From NCBI GenBank assembly GCA_025345505.1, contig JANVCC010000018.1, forward strand, positions 36,531,191 to 36,595,190: DNA of 64,000 nt, in the 5' to 3' direction. Every line of letters begins with the position of its first letter. Within the stretch, counting starts at the first letter, position 1. Positions 13,301 through 25,300 of the stretch are shown here, in pieces. The stretch comes from Todiramphus chloris collaris. Its lineage: Eukaryota > Chordata > Aves > Coraciiformes > Alcedinidae. Both the position numbers and the translations under genes were made by a program. The notes beneath the pieces were generated by a model. The model had not been told where the DNA came from and made no database searches. It saw only the letters and a list, made by a program, of their open reading frames with translations.

Positions 13301-16300
13301 CATGCTTCACTATTCCAAAATGTGAAAGCACAAGGTAGTAACAGATGAAACTGAGACCAAGCTACGTGTATTGGAAGGGCTGCACACACAGATTCTGTGC
13401 TATATGGAACTCTTAATTTCTGAAGTAGAACTTCATGTTCTAGGAACCTGCTCTCCAACAGAAAGTGGTGAATAAAAACATAATAAAAAAAGCACATGGA
13501 TACTTCTGGAAATAAAGCTACTTAAATATGGTGAAGGGTTATATAGAACATTAATTTTAAAAAACCAAACAAACCACGAAAAAACAAACAGCAAAAAACT
13601 CAGAACAACAAAGCATCTATGATGATTTCTATTAAGTGAGCATAAGAGCAATTATTTTAATGACTCTCTGCTCTTTGTAGGTATGCTTCCTGAGAAGAAA
13701 GTACTGGATGCTTCTGGTAAAGATTTAACTCCAAGGTAAACAATTGTCTTTGATTCTGTTGAACATTCTATTTAACAATTCAGTGCAGTTTTTATTATAT
13801 GCAGGCAATGCCTTCCATGGATCGTTCTTGGTGTTTCAGCTGAATGATTATCTGTCATTGCCATCTTCTTCAAAGTAGAAAAGTTGAGATTCAGGTTTAA
13901 ACAACTGGCCAAAAGCCTTATTGGCTGTATGGGCAAATCATGACACAAGGTTTTTGTCTTGCTCTTTTGGTTTCTAACTGCCTTGCATTGTATAGAAGTG
14001 TATGGCTTATATTTGCAGGCTACTCAACCTTGCTTCTTGAGAAAACTCCTGGAAAGTGATTCCAGTTGGGCTGCTTACTTATTTACTCTAGTTAATTTGT
14101 CCATAAATGTATGAATTGTCATGCCTTGGAAAAGTACTTAATTTCAAACTGGAATATATTAAGATGTGATAGCTGTATTCACGTTTCTGCAATGTGTGAA
14201 GAAGGTCTCTGTGATGTGTCCGCTGTTGTCACTGCGGTAGCAGTTTACTCCATGATGCCTCGAGTCACCAAGGTTCAGCTTCTCACTTTACCATTCACAG
14301 GAGATTTTGATGCAATCTCTGGGCTAGTTACGTGTAGTCATGTAAAATATCGTGTCTTGCAAACAACTGGAATGTGGCTTATCTTCTGGAGCGCTCCCCA
14401 AACCTTGCTGCCTTTCTTCCTCTGTGTGTCTGGCATGATCTGTTGTGTGACTGGAAAGTTCTGGTGTGCAGCCTAGAATGTGTTGGCTGTCAGGAGTATC
14501 TGCTGGAGTGGGCTTCCTCTCTCTCTGCTGCCTTTTCTGGCCCAGGAGTTCAAACAGTAAACAAAGTGGTTGGGATGCTGGGGAAAGGAGAAGACAGTAG
14601 TAATGTAGATGCAGGGGATTAACTTGGTTGTGGGGACAGAGCTGACTTTTACTGGCTGGGATTGCAACCCAACTGGAAGTTAGGTGAGAACTATAGATAT
14701 ATGAGGTGGTGAGCCAGGCATGAGGTTGTTGGATGTACAGTCCCCTTGGAAACAGGTAGAGAAAGGAATAGTTTTCCTGAGGTTGGCTGGGTAAGTTACT
14801 TCTTGGCAAGTGTAAGGACATACGAATAATTCACATTTAAAGGCTTTCTGTTTCTCACTTTACCCTGGGTTTATTACAAGATCTGCTCAGCTTGGGAACA
14901 GAGGAATGTAAAAAAAAAGTGAACTGTGGTTTTGTGGCATGTGCATGAAGTCTTGGGCATAGCTTTTAGAAGTCACTCTGGCTATTTATTGCTTTTTCCT
15001 AGAGTCAAGATTTTAATCGTCTTGTTAGGAAGGCTCATATACTGTAAAGAGGATGCATGTGCTTTTTAAGTGATACCAATGCCATGTAATTTTAGCTACA
15101 GTGTGCTGACTATCAGAATGCATATTTAGACTTGTTATTTTAGTAGTCTTTTTTAAACTATTGGCTCTGGACTTCTGTCTTCAGAATAATAAATAATAAA
15201 CTATGTATTTGGCTTGTAAATTTGTGAAATAAGCTCTACATGAAATATACTTTGGCATGCCCAAAGAGAGTATGTACTTTTTCCTTTACTGTATTTTTTC
15301 TTTTTTTTTTACAGTTATGACTGGTTCCAAACAGAGAGTCTGATCACCATTGTCATATACACTAAGCAGAAGGTAATGTTGTACTTTATGAAAGAGAGAA
15401 CTACAAGATCCAGTTGTGATCCAGCTTGAATTCTGGAAGAACTTTATAATTTTTTTTTTTTTTTACACCTTGCCTTTGAAAGGATATGAATGCAGAGATG
15501 GTGATAGTTGACTGTCAAGATAAACGATTAAGGGGAGAAATCATTGTGGATGACCACTCATATCTTGTAGAAGTTGGTAGGTACAGTAATTTTGCAATTG
15601 CAAGTATTGAGTTTTCATTCTACCGTAGTAAAACCCTCTCATAAGACCATATGCCTTTTAGATATATCAATTAATATTTTGTTCCTCTTTCATTACAGAT
15701 GATTACTTTAAAGTACCTTGATGTATAGGAATTGTATTGTTTATAAACTTAAGATCTTCATTTCTTTAGTATGTACTCCCGTTATACTACATGTAAAAAA
15801 TTTAGTAATACATTGATCTAAAAGTTATGTAAATTTTTTCTTCAAGTGTGTTTTCGATGGTTGTTAAAATGCCCTTATTCAAAAAGGGAAAATGGAGTCA
15901 TTTAGGTAAATGTAGTGATTTAGATAAATGTACATTAGTAGCTTTACATGAACCATTGTTAAAAGTAATGGGGGAGGGGGAAAACCCAGAATCATAGAAT
16001 AGTTTTGGCTGGAAGAGACCTTCAGCACCATCAAGTCCAACCTTATTTGTAGCTCTATCAAAAACCACTAAACCATGTCCCTAAGCACAACATCCAACTG
16101 CCTCTTAAGCACTTCCAGGGATGGTGACTCCACCAGCTCCCTGGGCAGGCCATTCCAATGCCTGACAGCCCTTTCTGGAAAGAAATGCTTCCTAACATCC
16201 AGCCTGAACCTTCCCTGCTTCAACTTCAGTCCATTTCCTCTTGTTCTGTCACTTGTCACCAGGGAGAACAGACCAACTCCTGCCCAGCTACAGCTTCCCT

Positions 16301-19300
16301 TCAGGTAGTTGTAAAGGGCAATAAGGTCTCCCCTCAGCCTTCTTTTCTCAAGGCTAAATAGACCCAGATCTCAGATATGCCTGTCTCATGTTATGTATTC
16401 GCCCTGCAGAAGTCATGAGTGAACTTTCAGGGCCAGATGAAAATACATAGGGTTCTAGGATCATTAGTTCACTCAGTGTTCCTAGCCTTAAATGGTGTGT
16501 ATATATCAAGATGAAAATGTGGTTTTGTTGTTGCTTAACATGGAGTTTGTTTGTCTATTTCAGACTTGCATCATGCAGTTCAAGAAGTCATTACTGGTAA
16601 GTTCCATCTTTTGCAGCACTTCTCTCTTCTAATATCAGAATGTGGAACTTCAGTTTATTTTTCTGACTTGATATTTTACAGTTTTGCTTTCCACCAGGTC
16701 GTGACACAATCAATCAAAACAAACCATAACGTTGAGTTTTTATTGAATTTTTATGTTTAATTGTGGTGTTTGGGCCCATGAAGGTAATAAGTTAATGGTG
16801 CTCTAATCCCTTCGAGTATGACTAAATGTTAAAATAATTAGAAGTTAGTTCTATTGTGTATTTGTTTCTTGCTTAAGACTGGGATTTTCTTGGATTTAAT
16901 TATTCATTGAAGTGGCCTTGGAAAGAAAGAAAGTAATAAATAGTGATAGTTACCAATTTCCAGTAAATGAGGACTCTGAATTCCTGAGTATTCTTTTTGA
17001 CCAGAGGGACTGTGAAGCTTTTCACAATGTATTTAGTGAATAAGATGCATTAATTTTGCATATTAAGTTAACGCTTGTTGTTTTAAATGCACTGGATTAA
17101 TTCCATGTGGTTTTGAGAAATGACTAATTCTTCTGAAATTTTATTACAACAGAGGAATAACTTTTTTTGGAACAAACTGTAACTAACAGTAACAGTGTGA
17201 TACCTTTTTCTGTTTTAGTAAATATTGCAGAAAAAGTTGGGAAAGTAGAAATTATCTTAAAGAAAAAGGATAAAATTCATTGGAAAATGCTGGGACAGCC
17301 CTTGGAGAATCATAATACATTTATCAAACGCATGGACAGAGGTAAGCAGTTTTGTGGCCGTGTTACCAACTAGTTTAAGACTTTTTGGAGGTTGTTAGTC
17401 ATACTTGGTTTCTCCCAGGATTTTATTTTTCTGTAGCAATACCTTCATTTCTTTTAGGAATGTTGTCTGGTCTTGTTGAAAGCTGCTCAGGAATTCTTGA
17501 AAAGGTCCGGCTTAGAGGTGTTTCTTGCTTTGGTTTGTTGATTTGTTTTGCCCTTCAATGGAATTGGAGGCTTACAGAAAGACTGGAAGGACCTAATAGA
17601 GGAAGGTGAAGACTTCTTGAGTGTTGTTCTGCAGCTGTCAATAAAGCTGATGTATCTGCAAGAAGCAGTATATCTTATATAGTCATGTATGAGGGTTTTT
17701 TGTGGTAACAGAATAGTGTGAACTTGATGCAGCACCAAAATGTATTACCCTGATCAGTGTGCTGGTTTTCATTTTTGTTTGCAGGTGAACTAAAACTTTC
17801 TGCACAATTACATTATATAATATAAGCATGCTCCTTATGTTATTGCAGTTGCCCTGTTTCTCAAAAGTCCTCTGTCTATTAATGCTGAAAAATTGGCTGT
17901 TTGATGTAAGTGTGCCTTATTATGTGTGAAAGCAAAGCTGTACATTTTTAAGAGCTAATTAAATGTTGATCACCATGTTGTACTGGCTCACAGTTACGCG
18001 ACTCAGGCCTTTAAAGTCAAGAGATTACTGTGGTACAGAAAGGAAGACCAACTGCATAAAAGCACATCTCTTTTGCTGCCTTTACCTTATGTAGAATGCA
18101 ATTTTCCTTAGGAGAGTTTTAGAAAGTGTTGAGTCATCCTCTTTAATATTAGATTTTTTGATATAATCCTCTGTATTTAAGGGGAAGCAGCCTGGACTAT
18201 TATGTTGTCCAGTATCCGTTGCTTGTTTTCTCCCTCCTAACTACTTTTCATGATTATGGAAAATAAAATGAGAAAAGAGCCTGAAAAGAGTATGAGGTGT
18301 AAAACCTAGTGGCTTTAGAGAATCTTTGGAGGTGAGGAATGTGACGGTGATTGGCTGCAACTGATAAGAATCCAGATGGAGCTCTAGTAGCCATTATGGA
18401 ACAGGTGGCATAAGGTATGTTGGAATTTGAGCGTGAGCACCAAAACCAGTATCAGTGTTCAGGTTGTTCCTTGTGAGAGCTGCTTTGCTTCTGAGACCTA
18501 AACTGGCTAGTTAAAGCTATTGGGTAGCTTTATAGCTGGGATTTCAATGCAGCACTATACATAGGGTTGCACACATGCATTGCCTTAAATTTTCTTAAAT
18601 TTATCTTTTTTTTTCCACTTTGATTTATGTATCTCCCACTGCTTACTCTGGTCATTACCTTTTCTTTCTGATCAATATAAGAGTCTTGTTTGAAGACAGT
18701 GAAGCTGATAATTTCCACTTATTGAAAGTAGTTGAAAATCTGGGGACGGATTGGAAAGTAGTGATGTTACATTGTTATACCTGATTTTTATTTATTTTGT
18801 TCAGTTTTTGTGTATTCAGAGTTCTTTATCTAACTTACTGACACTTTCTTACAAGAGCAGTCATTTTACTCAGAATGTTTCCACACTTGTAGTTTGGTGG
18901 CAAGGTTATTCTGAGGCCATGGAATAGTAAGTACTTATGGAAGCACTGATGTTTAATTCCTTGAGTTTTTCAGTAGTGTTTCCTTGTGAATTAGTAATTT
19001 GAAACGTTTCTGTTGTATTCAAAGCATAGGAAGAAGGGATGAAAAAGTCAGGATTGACACTTGAAAGCTTTGTTTTATTTTTGTTGTTATTACTTGTTTA
19101 TATGAGAGCATTCATGAATGACTTTATAAAGGGGGAGTGTGTGACCACCACGCCTCCCCAAGCCCCTATGCTTTTTTTTAATCTTTATTTTTACAACATT
19201 CAATTTGAAATTCTTGGGGGGAAAAAAAAAAAAAATTAAAAAAAAGTGATGAAGCTCCTCTTCAGAGACAATGACATAATGACATAATACTGGAAGCCTA

Positions 19301-22300
19301 TGATAACTTTATGCTATGAAGAAACAATTAGTGTAAGCCCTTGCTTTTTTCCTTTGGAAAAAAGTCTTGGAAAACTTGAAAAGTCGTATGCTCAGATAAA
19401 TTGCCTATGGACTCTCAAATCCCTGCTGAGTTTAGACTAACATTTTGGCCAGAGTTTCTCTTCATTATTTGTGAGGAAAGAAGAAAATTGTGGAACTTCT
19501 TCAAAGTTCAGGGGGGATATTTTTTTATTATTTTTTATTTATTTAAAATTATTTTAATGTGGTTCAGGGAGCTACACTGTATCTTGGATGTATCAGTGGA
19601 TTCAGAAGAATACTCAGTACTGGTTCTGCTCCTTACGACTAAACAACTTATTAGTTTTCTGAAGGAATAATTATTTATACCCAACTATATATTGCATAGA
19701 AAACACAATTCAATATAATTAGATTGTCAGTATGGGGATGCTGGTGACATTACTCATAGCTAACTATTATGAAACCGGTCATTGGGAAGCATAAACAAAA
19801 GCTAATGGTAGTAGTGCCAGCATCCTGTGAAATTGAAATGCAGATTAAAAAAAAAAAGGTAGAACTTTGTCACTTGGAAAAAAAAAATTATAAACAAAAG
19901 CAACACACCATGCAGTTTTTCTCATAAGTATTAAGAAACTGTTTTCTTGTAGGTGCCTTTTCTGGGTGATAAGATATGGAAGCCCACTCATGAGGGGATA
20001 GGTTTTGATCATCACTGCATATCATGCTTCTGTATCACGGTGGAATTGCAGCCAAGTCTTGGAGGTGACAGGCAAGCACTGTAGTTACATAGGCCTGCAG
20101 TTTATAAAAGATTGTTAAAAAGGACACCAACTGGAGAAAAAAAGTTTAAAAATTAGGTTTTGCTGGGGAATTATTTAAGAAAAAAAAATTAAACTTTATT
20201 TTCAGCTGTCTTCAGTCATATTAGCTGGTAGAAGCATATTTGATTTTGACTTTTCTGTATTAGTGTGCTGTGTTTTTTGTGGAAAAAGGAAATTTTGCCA
20301 AATTAAAACTCCAGATTCCCATTTTGGAAAGTAACCTAATTACCGAGCTCCGCTCCCCTAAAGAGCACGCAACTGTTGGCAGTTGTGTGCAAATACTCAC
20401 AGATGCTTCGAGTGTTCACTAAAAAAAAATATCAAGGGGATGTTGCCTCTGAGGACTGAAGTGGGGTGTCATTCCAAAGTTTGGCGCAGTGGTTTTAGTC
20501 CATTAAGTGGAAGATCATAGACTCTTTTCTTGGAAGTAATAGAAGGGAGCAGATGCAGCACTCCAAGGTACCTAAGCTGGATTTATGCTGTGACAGCGTG
20601 CTTGCTATTCGCTGCGTCACCAGGGAAAGTTCAGAAGGTATTGATTCAGTGGAAACTTTATTTTGGGAAGGGAGACCATCTGGGAAGAGCATGGCTGACT
20701 TTTTTGGATAATGGGAGCTAGCTCGGGTATTGATAAATCCATGGTCAGCATTAAGGGTTTGTGGTTGTCTTAACTCCAAGGCTGGGCAGCTGCCAGGAGT
20801 GATAGGCAGCCACCTTCGTTCAGCTGTATGGTCTAATCTCCATTATGTTGGCACTCAGGGTACTTGAGGCTCCTCAATCAAGTAAACTCAACAAAATAAG
20901 GATTAACTTTGAGCAGGCTGACAGACACTGTTGGGTGGTACGTGCTTGCTGCAGGTAGGGTGAAACTCCCCTCCAAGAGATGGAGGGACAGTGGAGCGAT
21001 GCAGCTTTTATGCTTTGAAAGCCTGTATCCCAAGCAAACAAGCTGAGGTTGGTGCCATAGCATTACTAGGATTAACAAATAAGAAAAAAAAAGAATTGTC
21101 ACTGAACTTTTACTGTTAAAGCAAGAAACAGCATTCTAGGGAAAATTCTTAAGTGAAAAAGTCTTTCATAGTGAGGAATATCAGAGTAGGCAAAAGGATG
21201 ATATTGTCCAGAAGCTATCATTCATTATCTGTGCAGGAGTTTTGTTAGTAAAATTCATTTAGTATGCATATGAATCAAGGTGCTGTAGTTCTTGATTCCA
21301 GGAGAGGAGGAAGTTCAGTTTAGAGAGGGAATTCTCTAGTCTGTGATTGTATAGGATTTACGTGCCAAAGTTTTGGTGGTGGCATGGGTAGCTTCTCTTG
21401 GAAGAGGAGCTGTGATGCTGACACGCAGTGTCTGCAGAAAGTTTCATTAAACCTAACCCCCTCCTGAATTCCTTCCTCTACTTTGAAAATTAGGAATTGC
21501 TAGTGGGCACTTGTATCATGCCTCAAAATTTAGAGAACAGTGCCTTTTGCTTATCTATAGTAGCAAACTGTATGGCTTGGGCATCTGACATAGGTTGCTG
21601 AAAGCAACTCTTCTCCGTCAGCTTGCTCGTAGAGGCTGGTGTTCTCATTGGAAGGCTTTTCTTTAGAAGCCTGAGAGGGAATCTTATCAATGTTTCCAAA
21701 TATCTGCAGGGTGGGTGTCAAGTAGAAGGGGCCAGTCTCTTTTCAGTGGTGCCCTGTGACAGGATGAGAGGTAATGGTCACAAGGTGAAACACAGGAAGT
21801 TCCACCTCAACATGAGGAAAAACTTCTTCACTGTGGGAGTGACAGAGCCTGGAACAGGCTGCCCAGAGAGGCTGGAGAGTCTCCTTCTCTGGAGACTTTC
21901 AAGACCCACCTGGATCTGTTCCTGTGTGCCCTGCCCTGGGTGTTCCTGTGTTGGCAGGGGGTTGGACTTGATCTCCAGAGGTCCTTTCCAACCCCTTCCA
22001 TTCTGTGATTTCTGCATTGCCAATTGTTTTTGCTCGTGATTTCAGGTTTTATTGGGACCATGGGTAATGAAGTAGTTTTATTTAAAATAGCAAAGGTGAC
22101 AATCTAAACTAGGAGTTTGCTTAGACCTAGAAAGGTCTCTATTTTCAAAAATCAGATTGAGTGAATCAGGACAAAAGTTCTGTATGGCAAATTAAAAGGA
22201 AAAAGGAGGAGGTGAGGATTGATTCATTACATGTGGAAAAGGTTGGAATTTGTCAGGTTGGAAAGGTCAGAAAATTGTCAAGAAACAGTGCATCAGTTGA

Positions 22301-25300
22301 TGAGTCAGTTTTTTAACTTCTCTCTTCAGTCCCAAATATCTGGAATAGTGTTAGCTGATTAGTGTGGTGGGCTGTTACCAAGCTCCCATATCCTTTCAAG
22401 TAATTCTTAAGTGTGCAGAACTGACAGCAATCTTAGCACATTCATTTGTACACTGCACTTTGCATTCTTAGTCTGTATTGTTTTCCAGATAATTGTAGAA
22501 AAACACATTACAACAAACTTTATATAAAACTTCTTTGATACAGCTGGAGAGCTGCTAATAGTTTGCTTTGCTTCAAGACTTGAAATGGGATTATTGCCTG
22601 TCATTTTTCAGGGCTGTAGGCATTCTTTTGGTACATCTGAAAAGTTTGCTCATTCAAAATAAGCAGTTTGTAGGATGTTAGATGAAAGACATGAGAAAAT
22701 ATTACTGAAAGACTTTTGCCATGTCAGAGGCTTTACAGCATGTCAATGCAGGCATTTGTACTGGGTAACTCAGTAGCCTTACTGGCTTGGGCTTCCCTTC
22801 AGTGCTGCTGTTGGAGGTAAAAGCAAGGAAGCAATCAGTGGCAGTCAGATACTTGAGCTGCATCAATGCCTAGACTTTCCTTTATGTTTTGTCTTGCATT
22901 TAATGAAGACTTAAAAGCCTTCTGTCAGGCAAGACTCATTTAAGAGTACTTGTGTTGACTTGTGAAAGAATTCTGACTGACTTCAGGATTTAGGGCACGT
23001 ACAAGTGATGTACACTTATTACAGATTTTCAGGTACTCCCTTCCTGTTCAAAAGAAAATCAGCATGTGATTGAAGTTAGGATGTAAAGAAGCATCTGCTA
23101 GTGCAATGGCAAAATACAAAAGATCAAGGTGCTTCTAGTGCTGTTAAGACCTAAAGAAATATGTAGAACCATAGACTAACTTAGTTGAAAGAAACCTCTG
23201 GAAGTCATCTGGTCAAACCTCCTGCTCAAAGCTGTCTGGTCAAGGTTTGAATACCTCCAAGGACAGAGACTCTCTGGGCAGCCTGCCCCAGTGTTTGACC
23301 AGAACCATCCTGGTGGTGATGCCTAGTTGAAATTTCCTGAGTTGCAGCTTGTCCTTTGTATCTCATCGTGTTTCATGAGTAGCTCAGCTGTTTGTGCTGG
23401 TGACATGAGTATTTTCCGGTAGTGTGAGGGGGGGAAAAAAAGAGGGGAGAAGAAACGTTGCTTCACTGAAATTGCTTCAACGCAGAAAGTGTCGTTTAGA
23501 AGGGTGTCATGCTCAAGTATTCTCATATATGAACGTTTCAAATTTTGAGAGGCTTTATGTGAAAATACTGGAACTGGTTACAGATTTCACATTGAAAATG
23601 GTAAATGACATTGTGGGATTATTGTAGGGAAGAGGCTTTTTCTCTGCCTTTTTTTTGGGTTGTTTTCAAAGTGCAGAGTTTAGATAATGGTGCTCATGGG
23701 TTTTGTTGCTTGCTTACTTGTGCTTTTTTTTCTTTTTTTTTTTTTATTCTTTACTGGGCTGAGCTTCCAGTTTCTTACAGCCCACAAAACTTCCCTTGAA
23801 CTACAGATGTGTTTAGGCAGTGTGGTCACACTGATATTTTAGGCTAGAGCTAAAATACTGCAGTGCTGAAACAAAGGCTTAGCTGAAAAATGCTCTTCTG
23901 AAGGTAGCAGAGGAAAAATCACAGTCATCTTCAAATTTTACCTCCAGTTTTGTATCTAGATTTCTACAATATGATGCCACTTGCCTTATGCAGCATTTGT
24001 TGGTCCCATCAGTACTTGAGGAAGGCCAAGACACTTGTTCCCACGTAGTCAAATACCAATGTATGGCTTATGTCAGTTAATAGAATATGATAGTTGAAAG
24101 TTGATTAATACCTTCCTATATTTGGCATTTGTTGCTAAATGACCCCTTGTAAGCCTGTTTCTTTCCAGGCTGAAAGCTACAACCTGGTTATTTGTGCATC
24201 TTAGGCCTTTGTTCTTTGAAGTACTTCTTCCTTGCTGCTTTACACCTACCGAAGTTCTGCAGTCTCTACCTGTAATCTGCAGGGCATAAACCTCTATTTT
24301 GTTGTGATTTCAGATCCTCTCAGACCATGAAGTGATTGTAATGATGCAGATTCCCTAGATCAGGATGGCTTCTGAGTTAAAAGAGGTGCAGGTCTGGCCA
24401 GCCTTACTCTTGAGTGCTTTGCCACAGAGATTGTGATGGCTTATTGTGCAATAAGTGATGGCTTATTGTCCCTGGCATAGCAGAGGCAGGCTTATCTTGC
24501 TCTGAGCCTACTGCAGGTATAGGGTAAACTATTACTTTAAGCTTCCATAAGGTGTTAGTGAAAACTGCTACAGTTTTTCCCCTTTGTTCCTGAACAAAGC
24601 TAAATATTGTGGGGTGATCCTTCCCTTTTTCCCTACTGTCATTTTGGTTTTTTAATTCCCATCACTAATAGGAATGTACAAGTTTGGGGGGTTTTTTTGG
24701 TAGTTGTTTTGATTAGCAGTGTTCTTTCCCTGATGCTTTTCTCAGTTTCTTGAAAATGTTGGAAATGCAGACCTTGCATAGTGATTTTTTTTTTTAATTA
24801 TTATTACGCTTTCTTTTTTTCATTTACCTTTTGCCCAGCATTTAATTGATACACAGCTTGAAAAGCACTGCATTTGAAACCAGTGTCCTCATCTCTGGCA
24901 TCAAAAGCTGCATCAACAAAAATTTGTGCTGTACATATGGTCTTGTAGTTGATTTAAGTAAGCATGTGAACATCTAACTGGAGTCCATCATTTCTAGTTA
25001 TCAAAAAGGCACCAATTCATGTCTAAAGTATTTATTGGTAATGCTGAAGTGTGCATTGCCAACATAGGCACAGATGTTAGGTTCATTTTATGTCATGTGT
25101 AAGCATTTTAAGTATCGGTATTGCAAAGCTGTACCAGAAACACTGGTAATGGCAGTGAATCTGCAACAGTGTGGGGTGATCAGCCCAATAAACATGTGGG
25201 ACGTTGGCTGGGTTTAAACTGGTGCTGTGGACTGTGGTGCTGTGCCTTGCTTACATTTCATTTGCCTTATGCAGACTGATTTTAGTCTGCATATGTGTAT

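Larger units (their letters stand above)
7312..13680 (+). other. CYB5R4 intron with two CR1 copies
   Basis: This 6.4-kb intron contains a sense CR1 (8260-9320) and an old antisense CR1 (10,880-11,790). The remainder, including 11,800-13,650, shows no gene. An A-rich stretch (13,556-13,600) precedes the next exon. Confidence 0.8.

Noticed and set aside
14324-14821. 165-codon open frame on the minus strand inside a CYB5R4 intron
   Set aside because: It has no recognisable domain and an irregular composition. About one frame of this length is expected by chance over both strands of 64 kb of AT-rich DNA.
16068-16361. Overlapping 60-77 codon frames on both strands
   Set aside because: All fall inside a CR1 3' fragment.
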